A DNA stretch of 64,000 nt. Origin: Lachnospiraceae bacterium. Its GTDB lineage: Bacteria; Bacillota; Clostridia; Lachnospirales; Lachnospiraceae. Where the stretch lies: assembly GCA_900766815.1 (NCBI GenBank), contig CAAFWV010000069.1, positions 13,315 to 77,314 of the forward strand, given 5' to 3'. Made by a program: the position numbers and the translations under genes. Each line of letters starts with the position of its first letter. Position 1 is the first letter of the stretch. Below are positions 53,353 through 63,054 of this stretch, one piece after another. Below the pieces are notes generated by a model. It was given only the letters and a program-made list of their open reading frames with translations, was not told the origin of the DNA and did not search any database.

Positions 53353-54090
53353 ATGAAATTACAGAAATTATACAGTCTCGTGCGCAAGGCGCTCAATGAT
53401 TATGACATGATTCAACCTAATGACCGTATTGCTATTGGTATTTCCGGTGGCAAGGATTCTCTGGCATTATTATATGCCTTAGCCGGTATACGTCATTTCT
53501 ATCAGGTTCCTTTTGAAATTTGTGCTGTTACGGTTGACCTCGGCTGGAAGGATTTTTCGCTTGAGCCTATTCAGAAGCTCTGCGATGAATTAAAGGTTGA
53601 TTATCATATTATTAAGACAGACATCGCTCAAATCGTTTTTGACGAACGTAAAGAGGAAAATCCCTGTTCCCTGTGTGCTAAAATGCGAAAGGGATCGCTT
53701 AATGATGCCATTAAAGAGCTTGGCTGCAACAAGGTGGCTTATGCACACCATAAGGATGACGTTGTAGAGACAATGCTTTTATCGCTTATGTATGAAGGCA
53801 GATTCCATACCTTCAGTCCGGTTACTTATCTTGACAGAACCGGCGTTACCGTAATCAGACCTATGATATATGTACATGAAGCTGATGTTATCGGATTTAA
53901 GAACAGATATAACCTACCGGTAGTGAAAAGTCCCTGTCCGGTTGACGGATATACCAAACGTCAATATGCTCATGACCTTGTTAATGAATTAACAAAGACC
54001 AATTCCGGCGTAAAGAATCGTATGTTTACGGCAATTACAGACAGTAATATCCCGGGCTGGAACAAGTCATGTGATGAAGCACATTATTAA
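53353..54090 (+). CDS. TtcA-like PP-loop ATP pyrophosphatase (tRNA 2-thiolation family)
   Basis: 245 residues from the ATG at 53353 (GAGGATAAT upstream). The PP-loop motif ISGGKDSLALL is at 30-40. Cys105 and Cys108 (CSLC) with Cys195 (SPCPVDG) match the three iron-sulfur ligands of TtcA, the enzyme that thiolates C32 of tRNA. HHKDD is the second PP-loop family motif. The specific tRNA target is not certain; related proteins are annotated as tRNA 2-thiocytidine synthetases. An upstream TTG/ATG frame extension to 53302 lacks a binding site. Confidence 0.85.
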   Translation: MKLQKLYSLVRKALNDYDMIQPNDRIAIGISGGKDSLALLYALAGIRHFYQVPFEICAVTVDLGWKDFSLEPIQKLCDELKVDYHIIKTDIAQIVFDERKEENPCSLCAKMRKGSLNDAIKELGCNKVAYAHHKDDVVETMLLSLMYEGRFHTFSPVTYLDRTGVTVIRPMIYVHEADVIGFKNRYNLPVVKSPCPVDGYTKRQYAHDLVNELTKTNSGVKNRMFTAITDSNIPGWNKSCDEAHY

Positions 54091-54102
54091 TACGGAGTTA
54101 AT

Positions 54103-55161
54103 ATGTCAGTAGAATCGTCTAATTACCATGACAAAGTAAATAAAGAGAATATTATTAAGCTGAGAGAACTGCTGGACACTCTCCCATCCTTCTGTAAGAT
54201 GTATTTCAGGGGTATGAATGATACGATAGCTTCACGTACTAAGCTGGCTTATGCCCTCGATCTCAAGCTTTTCTTTACCTTTATTATGAAGAATAACTCA
54301 TATTGTTCGAAATTTGAGATGCATGAGCTTCCGCTAGATATTCTTGACATGATATCCAGAGAAGACATCGAGGAATACCTTGAATATCTGTCTCTGTATA
54401 CTAATTCCTATGATAATGAGGTTATAAATGATGAGCGCGGCAAGGCAAGAAAGCTTGCAAGCCTTAGAAGCTTCTATAATTATTACTTCAGGAATGAACT
54501 GATTAAGACTAATCCCGCATCCCTGGTACCCATGCCTAAGCTTCATGAGAAAGAAATAGTTAGACTTGAGCCGGACGAGGTTGCTACTCTTCTCGACCAG
54601 GTTGAAGCAGGAACTAATCTAACTAAGAAACAAATGTCATATCATAACAAGACCGTAGTCCGTGATATGGCTATCCTCACTCTTCTGCTTGGAACCGGTA
54701 TAAGAGTATCTGAGTGTGTAGGCTTGGATATTAATGATATTGACTTTCCAAACGGAAGGCTTAAGGTCAGACGTAAAGGTGGCTATGAGGATGTAGTTTA
54801 TTTTGGAGAGGAAGTAGACAAGGCTCTTAAGGATTATCTTAATGAGCGCAATCAGATTATACCCATGGAGGGTCACGAGAATGCCTTCTTCTTGTCTATG
54901 CAGAACAGACGAATAACGGTACGTTCCGTAGAGAAGCTGGTTAAGAAATATGCTTCCAATGTTACTTCTGTTAAGAAGATTACACCGCATAAGCTTAGAA
55001 GCACGTTTGGTACTAATTTGTATCAAGAAACGGGTGATATTTACCTCGTTGCCGATGTTCTCGGTCACAAGGATGTAAACACCACCCGTAAACATTATGC
55101 TGCTATGAAAGATGAACATAAACGCAAGGCAGCTAAAGCAGTCAAATTAAGAGAAGAATGA
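54103..55161 (+). CDS. Tyrosine recombinase of the Xer type
   Basis: 352 residues: N-terminal core-binding domain (about 20-150) and catalytic domain with the full residue set, namely Arg201 (GTGIRVSE), the Lys of VRRKGG, HKLRS, His322 (GHKD) and Tyr332. It lacks excisionase, phage or attachment-site neighbours and stands near lexA, a conserved setting in this family, so a chromosome-dimer (XerC/D-like) role is more likely than an integrase. The gene ends 15 bases inside the convergent permease gene. Confidence 0.88.
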   Translation: MSVESSNYHDKVNKENIIKLRELLDTLPSFCKMYFRGMNDTIASRTKLAYALDLKLFFTFIMKNNSYCSKFEMHELPLDILDMISREDIEEYLEYLSLYTNSYDNEVINDERGKARKLASLRSFYNYYFRNELIKTNPASLVPMPKLHEKEIVRLEPDEVATLLDQVEAGTNLTKKQMSYHNKTVVRDMAILTLLLGTGIRVSECVGLDINDIDFPNGRLKVRRKGGYEDVVYFGEEVDKALKDYLNERNQIIPMEGHENAFFLSMQNRRITVRSVEKLVKKYASNVTSVKKITPHKLRSTFGTNLYQETGDIYLVADVLGHKDVNTTRKHYAAMKDEHKRKAAKAVKLREE

Positions 55162-56583
55162 CTTAATCTTAGCTATGAATTTAGTAATAGCCTCAATTAT
55201 TGCGTTTTTTGCCTTGATATACCACTTATCGGGCTTGGATGCATCCTGGGCCGCCTCTGCGGTATTAAGCTCGATATAACGCTTATACTGAGGGTTATTA
55301 ATGTCCTTAACCCTGCCCTTGTCATCCGGATTCATCTTGATTATATTATTGTCTTCATCAACATATTCGGCACCGGAATACCGATAGGTTGCTATAGACA
55401 TCTTCTTTTTTATAAGAAGGTTGTTGATTCTGCGTCTCAGGAATGCATAGAAGCAGGCAAACAGAGGCACTCCGATTAGCATTCCGAATACTCCGAAGAA
55501 TCCACCGAATACCGTAATTGATACAATAATCCAGAATGACGATACCCCGATAGAATTGCCGAGGATTGCGGGTCCTATTATATTGCCGTCCACCTGCTGA
55601 AGTACGAGGATGAAGATGATGAAATACAGGCACATCTTCGGATTAACCAGCAATATCAGGAAGGCACTGGGTATCGCTCCCAGGTATGGACCGAAGAACG
55701 GAATAATGTTTGTCACGCCGACAATAACACTGATGAGCACAACATAGGGCATACCCATGATGGACAATCCTATATAACAGAGGATTCCGATAATAATCGA
55801 ATCAATAATCTTACCCACCAGGAAGCCGCCGAAGGTCTTATTGACGAATCTTAAGTCGACAAGCAGATTGTTCATCTTCTCCCTGTCAAACAGTGCGTAC
55901 ATCATCTTCTTAATCATTCCGATGTACTTCTCTTTGCTAAGAAGCAGATATACTGCGATGATAATACCCATAATCAGGTCAAACAGCGCACCAACGGTCG
56001 TAACCACACCTACAGACACTGTCTGCAGCATATCCTTAATATTAGGAATAAAGCTTTCGGTGAAGAACGAGCTGATATCATCTGAGTGCTCGTTGATGAA
56101 ATTGGTAATATCATTCTCTGCCAGTATTCCGTTATTCGCAATAATAGAATTGAACAGATTAACAACATTGTTATAATATGTATCAAAATGGCTGATAATA
56201 CTGCGAATACTGTAAATCAATTCAGGAACAATTGATTTAAAAAACGCGAATACTAAGTATGAGATAATAATAAACGCAAGAACAAGAGCCTCAACCCTAT
56301 GTCTGGTATGAGCCTTCTTAGTAATGGTCTTACCTGATTTCTCGATATTCTTCTCAATAAGATCCACCTCGATGAATCGCATAATGGGATTGATAAGATA
56401 TGCAATTACTATACCTATGATTATCGGCATAATAACATTGAATACCTTAGATACACCCTTCGATACGGTATCCATATTATATACGGTAAATAAGAACAAA
56501 ATACTGAATACAATAACAAGGAAGGCCGTAAGTCCCCATTTGAAATATTTAGAATTGACCAGTTTCTTACTGTCTTTGCTCAT
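55147..56583 (-). CDS. AI-2E family (YtvI-like) membrane permease
   Basis: 478 residues with about eight transmembrane helices. Family landmarks are the GGFLVGKIIDSIIIGILCYIG region and the PFFGPYLGAIPSAFLILL segment. The C-terminal 100 residues are a charged cytosolic tail ending in a Lys/Phe-rich helix. Members range from autoinducer-2 exporters to Na+/H+ antiporters, so substrate is open. The start follows 7 bases after the upstream kinase-like gene. The 3' end overlaps the recombinase gene by 15 bases. Confidence 0.88.
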   Translation of the reverse strand: MSKDSKKLVNSKYFKWGLTAFLVIVFSILFLFTVYNMDTVSKGVSKVFNVIMPIIIGIVIAYLINPIMRFIEVDLIEKNIEKSGKTITKKAHTRHRVEALVLAFIIISYLVFAFFKSIVPELIYSIRSIISHFDTYYNNVVNLFNSIIANNGILAENDITNFINEHSDDISSFFTESFIPNIKDMLQTVSVGVVTTVGALFDLIMGIIIAVYLLLSKEKYIGMIKKMMYALFDREKMNNLLVDLRFVNKTFGGFLVGKIIDSIIIGILCYIGLSIMGMPYVVLISVIVGVTNIIPFFGPYLGAIPSAFLILLVNPKMCLYFIIFILVLQQVDGNIIGPAILGNSIGVSSFWIIVSITVFGGFFGVFGMLIGVPLFACFYAFLRRRINNLLIKKKMSIATYRYSGAEYVDEDNNIIKMNPDDKGRVKDINNPQYKRYIELNTAEAAQDASKPDKWYIKAKNAIIEAITKFIAKIKSFFS

Positions 56584-56590
56584 AGATTAA

Positions 56591-57181
56591 TTACTTTCCT
56601 GCCAGTTCACAAATAATATCAACACATTTCTCAACGCCGAGACGTGAAGAATCTAAGCATATATCGTAATTCTTGGCATCACCGAAGCGTGTGTTGGTGT
56701 AATACTCACAATACTTCTTTCTTCTCTTATCTACAGTATTAATGAGTCCGACTATCTTATTCTCGGGAACCCCCTTATACATTTCCTTATTCATGAGACG
56801 GTTAACTCTGTCCTCGAGCTTTCCGCAGATAAATACATGAAGAGTATTATCGAATTCCCTAAGAATTGAATTGGCATTTCTTCCGACGATTACACAGTTG
56901 CCCTTCTCACCATATCTCTTAATCACTTCTGACTGCGCAGCAAATACCTTCTCATTGAGAGGCTTATTATAGAAATCAAAGAGACTCTGCGCAAAACCGA
57001 AGTTAATCGGTACTGATTCGTCAAGCTTAAATGCCGAATCTACATTAACCTGAGCCTCGTATGCAGTCTTAAGAATAATAGCCTTATCGAGATATTCAAG
57101 CCCCAGTCTGTCAGCTACCATCTCGCCGATTGTACCACCGCCTGCACCATATTCACGACTAATTGTAATAACCTTTGCCAT
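56591..57181 (-). CDS. Cytidylate kinase-like family protein, second copy
   Basis: 196 residues, related to the protein at 40059. The N-terminus ITISREYGAGGGTIGEMVA carries the modified P-loop. VIVGRNANSIL and KRRKKYCEYYTNTRFG follow in the same order as in the paralogue, and both end with a DICLDSSRLGVE-like segment. The two differ too much to be a recent duplication. It lies 15 bases downstream of an amino-acid transporter ATPase. The substrate is unknown. Confidence 0.86.
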   Translation of the reverse strand: MAKVITISREYGAGGGTIGEMVADRLGLEYLDKAIILKTAYEAQVNVDSAFKLDESVPINFGFAQSLFDFYNKPLNEKVFAAQSEVIKRYGEKGNCVIVGRNANSILREFDNTLHVFICGKLEDRVNRLMNKEMYKGVPENKIVGLINTVDKRRKKYCEYYTNTRFGDAKNYDICLDSSRLGVEKCVDIICELAGK

Positions 57182-57196
57182 ACTCTTACCCCATTC

Positions 57197-57937
57197 CTAC
57201 AATACTTTGTTAAGGAAATCTATTGTTCTCTTTTCCTTAGGATTATTGATTACTTCCTCAGGTGTACCCTGCTCAACAATATATCCGCCATCCATGAAGA
57301 TGATTCTGTCTGCAACCTCTCTTGCAAAACCTATCTCATGTGTAACGACAATCATTGTCATACCGCCCTTGGCAAGCTCCTTCATAACATCCAGAACCTC
57401 ACCTACCATTTCGGGATCAAGAGCTGAGGTCGGCTCATCGAAGAGCATTACATCGGGCTCCATTGCAAGCGATCTTGCTATAGCTACACGCTGCTTCTGT
57501 CCACCTGACAGCTGAGAAGGATATGCCTCGGATTTGTCTGCAAGACCTACTCTGTCAAGCAGCTTCTTAGCTCTTGCCTTAGCCTCTTCGGCTGTACATT
57601 TCTTGAGTGTGGTTGGAGCAAGAGTGATATTCTCAATTACATTCTTGTTATTGAACAGATTGAAATGCTGGAATACCATTCCGATATTCTCTCTTGCCTT
57701 ATTGATATCAGTATGCTTATCTGTAATCTCGATGCCGTCTACAACAATGGTTCCGGCTGTAGCTTCTTCCAGCTGATTGATACATCTGAGAAGTGTAGAC
57801 TTACCGCTTCCTGAAGGTCCGAGCAGAACCACAACCTCTCCTTCGTGAATATCAACACTTATATCCTTCAATACCTCAAGTGCACCAAAGTTCTTCTTAA
57901 GATGGTCCACATGAACCATTACCTTATCACTAGTCAT
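57197..57937 (-). CDS. Polar amino acid ABC transporter ATP-binding protein
   Basis: 247 residues with Walker [10 protein letters not shown], the ABC signature [15 protein letters not shown], Walker [14 protein letters not shown], and the H-loop VVTHE. It matches the GlnQ/HisP-type ATPases. The ATG at 57937 is chosen because AGGAGAC lies before it. It overlaps the permease stop by 8 bases (translational coupling). Confidence 0.95.
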   Translation of the reverse strand: MTSDKVMVHVDHLKKNFGALEVLKDISVDIHEGEVVVLLGPSGSGKSTLLRCINQLEEATAGTIVVDGIEITDKHTDINKARENIGMVFQHFNLFNNKNVIENITLAPTTLKKCTAEEAKARAKKLLDRVGLADKSEAYPSQLSGGQKQRVAIARSLAMEPDVMLFDEPTSALDPEMVGEVLDVMKELAKGGMTMIVVTHEIGFAREVADRIIFMDGGYIVEQGTPEEVINNPKEKRTIDFLNKVL

Positions 57938-58649
57938 TCTTAAGTCTCCTCTCAATTCTCTTGGCAACCTTGCTCAGAGTAATAATTACAATCATATATA
58001 CAATTCCGATTATCGTCCAAGCCTCCAGGGACTTGAAGGTATTGCCGGCAATGGTCTTACCTACATTGGTAAGCTCGCCGAAGCCGATAACTGACAGAAT
58101 GGATGTATCCTTAAGAGTGATGATGAACTGATTGATTATTGATGGAATCATTGTTTTAATAGCCTGTGGCAAAATTACAAGTCGCATGCTTTGAGAATAG
58201 TTTAATCCTAAGGCACGACTGGCTTCCATCTGACCTCTGTCAACACTTTCGATACCGGCCCTGATTATCTCAGCCATATAAGCGCCACAGTTCATTGATA
58301 GAGCTGCGGTACCTGCCTGAATTGCAGATAATCTGAAATTAACGCAGGAATTACCGAATCCACCCATGATATCTGCCAGCCCGGAGCTTAATATATCCTG
58401 ACCTATGGACTTAACACCTGCCGGAAGACCGAAATAAATGAAGTATGCAAGAACGATAAGAGGAACGCCTCTTATTGCATCAACATATACTGTACCGATG
58501 AAATTACATACCCTGTTTCTTGATACATTAAGCAGTGCAACAAATAAACCGATAACCATGGCTATGCAAAGCGACAACAGACACAGTAAAACGGTATTGC
58601 CCAAAGCCTGGAGAATCATAGGGCTGTAAGTCTGAATGATTTTGATCAT
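57930..58649 (-). CDS. Polar amino acid ABC transporter permease
   Basis: 239 residues with five to six transmembrane helices. The EAA-loop region ([27 protein letters not shown]) contacts the ATPase, and the N-terminal [22 protein letters not shown] is typical of the HisM/GlnP family. Substrate class (Glu/Gln/His/Arg/Lys or cystine) cannot be read from sequence. It has its own promoter and follows the binding-protein gene after a terminator. Confidence 0.95.
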   Translation of the reverse strand: MIKIIQTYSPMILQALGNTVLLCLLSLCIAMVIGLFVALLNVSRNRVCNFIGTVYVDAIRGVPLIVLAYFIYFGLPAGVKSIGQDILSSGLADIMGGFGNSCVNFRLSAIQAGTAALSMNCGAYMAEIIRAGIESVDRGQMEASRALGLNYSQSMRLVILPQAIKTMIPSIINQFIITLKDTSILSVIGFGELTNVGKTIAGNTFKSLEAWTIIGIVYMIVIITLSKVAKRIERRLKND

Positions 58650-58681
58650 ACACTCTCTCCTATCTCACTAATAACCTCATA

Positions 58682-58710
58682 ATTATACCATAAAAACAGC
58701 CATTTTTGAA
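58682..58710 (-). promoter_or_regulatory. Promoter of the permease-ATPase genes
   Basis: On the minus strand, TTCAAA (58705-58710), 17 bases, perfect TATAAT (58682-58687) with a TG extension. It lies after the terminator of the binding-protein gene. Confidence 0.65.
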
Positions 58711-58711
58711 C

Positions 58712-58742
58712 AAAAATAAGGGAAGTCCTCTGACTTCCCTTA
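58712..58742 (-). terminator. Terminator after the binding-protein gene
   Basis: A perfect 11-bp stem (58717-58727 with 58732-58742), a 4-base loop and, on the minus strand, five T. It should end most transcripts from the binding-protein gene. Confidence 0.9.
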
Positions 58743-58793
58743 CATTTAATAATTGTATAATATTTTCAGTAAATTATATAATTACTTTCATAA

Positions 58794-59642
58794 TTACTTA
58801 AGGTAAGAATCAATGATCTCCTGATACTTGCCATTAGCCTTGATGTTAGCAAGACCTGCATTGAACATATCAAGAAGCTCCTGGTTCTTAGGATCCATGA
58901 TAGCGAATCCGTAAGGAGCACCTTCATTCTCCATTCCTTCAGGAATCTCAAGCTCAAGACCACCCTCCTTGATTGAGCAGGCCATGATAGGGGTATCCTC
59001 TACACATGCTGCTGAGTTACCAAGGATAACGTCCTGGTACATTGTAGGTGAATCCTCGAATACTGTTACTGTAAATCCGTACTGATCCTTTAATGAGTTA
59101 GCAAAGTCAGCACCTGCTGTTGCATTCTTAACTGCTACATTCTTGCCTGCGAGGTCCTCGAAGCTCTTAATATCACTTCCTGCTGCTACTGTGAATGTCT
59201 GTGTAGCATCATAGTAACCGTCAGAGAAGATCCAGCCTGAATCAATTCTCTCCTGCTTAATTGTAGCACCTGCGATGATAGCATCTGCCTGTCCAGACTG
59301 TACAGCTGCAACTGCTGCATCCCAGCCAAGTGACTGAAGCTCATACTTAAAGCCCTGATCCTCTGCGATAGCTGCAAGAATGTCTACGTCGATACCTACG
59401 AACTCGTTGTTCTCGTTAGTATACTCGAATGGCTTAAATACTGTATCTGTTGCAACAATCCAAACCTTATCTGATGTTGTTTCCTCTGCAGCAGCGTCTG
59501 TTGTCTCAGCTGCCTCATCTGTCGCCTCAGCTGTCTCCTCTGTAGCTGCAGGAGCCTCAGCTTCTGTTGAAGCAGAACCACATCCTACCATAGTAAGAGC
59601 GACTGTTGAAACACATAAAAGTAATGCAATAATCTTCTTCAT
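58794..59642 (-). CDS. Amino acid ABC transporter substrate-binding lipoprotein
   Basis: 282 residues: signal peptide with lipobox TMVGC (Cys21), then a low-complexity Ala/Glu/Thr tether of about 35 residues, then a family-3 solute-binding domain (FEYTNENNEFVGIDVDIL, followed by DAAVAAVQSGQADAIIAG and the KNVAVKNATAGADF half). The start at 59642 is fixed by GAGGAGG and the signal peptide; the frame extends further upstream inside feoAB but that part has no signal. The tether is typical of Lachnospiraceae lipoproteins. It precedes the permease and ATPase genes. Confidence 0.95.
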   Translation of the reverse strand: MKKIIALLLCVSTVALTMVGCGSASTEAEAPAATEETAEATDEAAETTDAAAEETTSDKVWIVATDTVFKPFEYTNENNEFVGIDVDILAAIAEDQGFKYELQSLGWDAAVAAVQSGQADAIIAGATIKQERIDSGWIFSDGYYDATQTFTVAAGSDIKSFEDLAGKNVAVKNATAGADFANSLKDQYGFTVTVFEDSPTMYQDVILGNSAACVEDTPIMACSIKEGGLELEIPEGMENEGAPYGFAIMDPKNQELLDMFNAGLANIKANGKYQEIIDSYLK

Positions 59643-59668
59643 AATATTTTCCTCCTCTCGATTATGAA

Positions 59669-62047
59669 TTACTTTGACAATATACCCCAGTAAAGTCCAT
59701 ATGTCAAGAGAGCGCAAAGCCATGCAATTGCGCATTGGAAGAAAACAACACCCAGGGCATATTTGCGTCCAAGCTCTCTTCTTATCGCGGCTACGGCAGC
59801 CACACACGGAGTATACAGAAGCGAAAATACAAGCATTGACATAACCTGAGGCATACTAAACACAGAGGTTAATGTATTTCCATAGAGCATCTCAAGTGTG
59901 GATACCACACTCTCTTTAGCCATAAATCCCGAAATCAGGGATGTAATTATTCGCCAGTCACCAAGACCTATAGGTTTAAATAAGGGAACCATGAGCCCCG
60001 AAAGCGCTGCCATAATACTTAACGAGCTGTCTGATACCGGATTAAGCTTCAGATCAAAGCTCTGCAGGAACCATACAATGCAGGTTGCGATAAGTATTAC
60101 CGAAAAAGCTTTCTGCAGGAAATCCTTAGCCTTCTCCCACAGAAGCTGACCAACGTTCTTTGCTCCGGGAAGTCTGTAGTTGGGAAGCTCCATTACAAAA
60201 GGGACTGCCTCACCCTTGAATATTGAGCTCTTCAATATAATTGCCACAAGAACTCCGACAAGAATTCCGATAAAATACAGAGCAGTCATGACAATTCCGC
60301 CATGGCCCTTGAAGAAAATACCAACAAAGAATGCATAGATTGGAAGCTTGGCGGTACAACTCATGAACGGTGTAAGCAATATTGTCATCTTCCTGTCTCT
60401 CTCAGACGGAAGTGCCCTGGTACTCATGACAGCCGGCACGGTACATCCGAAACCAATCAGCATAGGTACAATACTCTTGCCTGACAGACCGATTTTTCGA
60501 AGCAGCTTATCCATAACAAAGGCCACTCTGGCTATATATCCGCTATCCTCCAGTATGGACAGGAAGAAAAACAGGGTAACAATTATTGGTAGAAAGCTTA
60601 CAACACTTCCAACTCCGCCGAATATTCCGTCAATAACCAGCCCCTGAAGAGACGAATTGACATTCATGGCCACAAGGGCTGAACTTACAACATCGGACAG
60701 ATTATTAATTAGTGTTTCCAGTATACCTTGGAAAAATGCTCCGATTACATTAAAGGTAAGATAAAATACCAGAAGCATTATTAATACAAACATCGGAATC
60801 GCTGTAAATCTGCCCGTAAGCAGCTTATCAAGCTTCTCACTTCTGGCATGTTGCCTGCTTTCTTTGGGCTTAACAACTGTTATGGCGCAGACCTTTCTTA
60901 TGAAATCGAATCTCATATCTGCCATTGCGGCCAGTCGGTCAATACCACGCTCTTTTTCCATCTGTAGAATGATATGTTCGATTAAATGCATCTCATCATC
61001 GTCAAGCTTGAGAGCATCAATAATAAGCCTATCACCCTCGATTACCTTGCTAGCCGCGAAACGAACCGGGATGCCTGCACGGATGGCATGGTCTTCAATA
61101 AGATGAATAACGGCATGTATGCAACGATGAACCGAGCCGTTGTGGTCATTCTCATCGCAGAAGTCCTGTCTTAAGGGTCTCTCCTGATAATGAGCTATAT
61201 GAATGGCATGCTTTATTAACTCGTCAACACCTTCATTCTTTGCTGCAGAGATGGGAACAATTGGAACTCCAAGCATGGACTCCATGGTATTGACATCAAT
61301 GGAGCCGGAATTGCCGGTAATTTCATCCATCATATTAAGAGCAATAACCATGGGGATATTCATCTCAAGCAGCTGCATTGTGAGATACAAATTACGCTCG
61401 ATATTAGTGGCATCGACAATATTAATTATTGCCTTAGGCTTCTCTTCTAATACATAATTGCGGGATACTATTTCTTCTGAGCTGTATGGACTCATGGAAT
61501 AGATACCGGGCAAATCAGTAACAAGTGTTAGGTAACGCCCCTTGATGGGTCCGTCCTTTCTGTCGACCGTAACGCCGGGGAAATTGCCGACATGCTGGTT
61601 GGAGCCTGTCAATTGATTGAATAATGTGGTCTTACCACAGTTCTGGTTGCCGACAAGAGCAAAGGTTAGAAGTGCATCCTCGGGAAGAGGATTCTCATTC
61701 TTAGGGTCATGATATTTACCTTCCTCGCCAAGACCCGGATGGAAGGCTGTCTTCATACCGGGGAGATATGAAATATCATGTGTTTCTTTATCCTTATTGA
61801 ACTTATCTTCTATTTCTCTGACCGTCGCAGGCTTAATCTCTATCTTGGAGGCATCGTCCACTCTAAGTGTAAGCTCATAACCGTAGATGGTGAATTCCAT
61901 TGGATCGCCCATAGGCGCCAGTTTCTTAAGTGTAATAGCAGCACCGGGTATCACACCCATATCCAGGAAATGCTGTCTGTGGATTCCTTCTCCTCCGACA
62001 CTTTCGATTATTCCGCTTTCTCCGACTTTTAGTTCACTCAGTTTCAT
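59669..62047 (-). CDS. feoAB: Fused FeoA-FeoB ferrous iron transporter
   Basis: 792 residues in one frame. FeoA-like SH3 domain (1-74, VGEGIHRQHFLDMG-type region) leads into the FeoB G protein with GNQNCGKTTLFNQLTG (133-148, G1), DLPGIYS (G3) and NMMD (G4). A GDI-like helical region and a membrane part of about ten helices follow, with the Gate motifs GFGCTVPAVMSTR and YTPCVAA. FeoB imports Fe(II); FeoA is normally a separate partner. The gene lies 18 bases after the RNase gene with only GGAAGAGC as binding site. No Fur box was recognised. Confidence 0.95.
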   Translation of the reverse strand: MKLSELKVGESGIIESVGGEGIHRQHFLDMGVIPGAAITLKKLAPMGDPMEFTIYGYELTLRVDDASKIEIKPATVREIEDKFNKDKETHDISYLPGMKTAFHPGLGEEGKYHDPKNENPLPEDALLTFALVGNQNCGKTTLFNQLTGSNQHVGNFPGVTVDRKDGPIKGRYLTLVTDLPGIYSMSPYSSEEIVSRNYVLEEKPKAIINIVDATNIERNLYLTMQLLEMNIPMVIALNMMDEITGNSGSIDVNTMESMLGVPIVPISAAKNEGVDELIKHAIHIAHYQERPLRQDFCDENDHNGSVHRCIHAVIHLIEDHAIRAGIPVRFAASKVIEGDRLIIDALKLDDDEMHLIEHIILQMEKERGIDRLAAMADMRFDFIRKVCAITVVKPKESRQHARSEKLDKLLTGRFTAIPMFVLIMLLVFYLTFNVIGAFFQGILETLINNLSDVVSSALVAMNVNSSLQGLVIDGIFGGVGSVVSFLPIIVTLFFFLSILEDSGYIARVAFVMDKLLRKIGLSGKSIVPMLIGFGCTVPAVMSTRALPSERDRKMTILLTPFMSCTAKLPIYAFFVGIFFKGHGGIVMTALYFIGILVGVLVAIILKSSIFKGEAVPFVMELPNYRLPGAKNVGQLLWEKAKDFLQKAFSVILIATCIVWFLQSFDLKLNPVSDSSLSIMAALSGLMVPLFKPIGLGDWRIITSLISGFMAKESVVSTLEMLYGNTLTSVFSMPQVMSMLVFSLLYTPCVAAVAAIRRELGRKYALGVVFFQCAIAWLCALLTYGLYWGILSK
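59679..59707 (-). promoter_or_regulatory. Promoter of the binding-protein gene, embedded in the end of feoAB
   Basis: On the minus strand, TTGACA (59702-59707), 17 bases, TATATT (59679-59684), inside the last 40 bases of the feoAB frame. It lies 37 bases before the start codon at 59642. Confidence 0.8.
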
Positions 62048-62065
62048 ATTGCTCTTCCTATTTAG

Positions 62066-63043
62066 TTAAATCAATTCATGCAGAGGATGACCCTTCTTAG
62101 CCCTGGTTAGCTCCATAATACCGAGACCTGTTATATCAATATAGTCTGTCTTGATATCATCAAGCCTTGCCAATTCTTTGACCCGGTCAGTCACTATCTC
62201 CATATTCTCTGCTGAATCATTAATGAAATCAATAAGTATCATACCTGACAGATTACGCAGGCGAAGCTGTCTCATAATCTCATCAGCCGCCTCAAGATTA
62301 ACCTTAAGTATATGATTATCGCTCTTATCATTTATGGATTTGGCAGTATTGACATCAATTACATTCATGGCTTCGGTATGCTCAATAACAATGTTTGCAC
62401 CGCTCTTAAGCCATACAGTTTTGGATTTAAGCTCATCCATAACACTTGTAATCTTATATAAGGACGTTAGTGGATAATCATCCTCATATAAGGTTGGACT
62501 GATTCCGATATTCTTTGACGAGCAATAAGCGCTGACAGCTTCGAATACAGTTATATCATCAGTAACGATTCTGGCAACCTCAGATAAATCTATTTTGTTC
62601 AAAAAGGATACATACTCGGGCGTTCCTTCCGAAAGAACGCTATATACCGTTCTTGTCCTTGCTTTATTCAGGATTTCGGCTTTAGTCTCATCATTAAGGC
62701 GAAGACGTCCCGTGCATATAGGCTTCTTACTCTTAACGGCACTCTTAATTAGCTGAACGGGAATCTCATCTCCCTGTCTTAAGTCACATTCAGTACGATT
62801 CCTGTTAAGTACAACAAGATCCCTGCATTCTCTTAGGTTAAGGTAGGCCGTAAAACCGGGAGTAAGCTCAACAAAGGCAGCATCAATATTCTTAACAATA
62901 TTCTTGACCTTACCAATATAGATTGTATTAAGCCTATCCTCTGTGTCTGTATACAAAGCCACTAAGCATGCCTTACCGTCAATCATATGAAGTGCAAGTA
63001 TTCTGTTTTTATAATGAGTAAATATAACAATATTATTATTCAA
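62066..63043 (-). CDS. rng: Ribonuclease E/G family protein, short form
   Basis: 325 residues: S1-like domain (about 37-115), RNase-H-like and DNase-I-like parts with both catalytic aspartates, Asp230 in VIDVNTAK and Asp272 in LIDFIND. The protein ends soon after LGIMELTR. The Zn-link CxxC motif and the small domain found after this point in RNase E/G (usually 400-490 residues in RNase G) are missing. Such truncation may prevent tetramer formation. It follows the DUF2344 gene after 11 bases. Confidence 0.88.
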   Translation of the reverse strand: MNNNIVIFTHYKNRILALHMIDGKACLVALYTDTEDRLNTIYIGKVKNIVKNIDAAFVELTPGFTAYLNLRECRDLVVLNRNRTECDLRQGDEIPVQLIKSAVKSKKPICTGRLRLNDETKAEILNKARTRTVYSVLSEGTPEYVSFLNKIDLSEVARIVTDDITVFEAVSAYCSSKNIGISPTLYEDDYPLTSLYKITSVMDELKSKTVWLKSGANIVIEHTEAMNVIDVNTAKSINDKSDNHILKVNLEAADEIMRQLRLRNLSGMILIDFINDSAENMEIVTDRVKELARLDDIKTDYIDITGLGIMELTRAKKGHPLHELI

Positions 63044-63054
63044 TATAGCACCCG

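Noticed and set aside
54103..55161. Integrase of a mobile element
   Set aside because: The tyrosine recombinase has no phage, plasmid, excisionase or tRNA neighbour and no direct repeats were seen. Its place beside lexA argues for a core Xer-like gene.
59643..59807. N-terminal extension of the binding protein (56 extra codons)
   Set aside because: It lies almost wholly inside feoAB, lacks a signal peptide, and the downstream ATG has a strong binding site followed by a proper lipoprotein signal.
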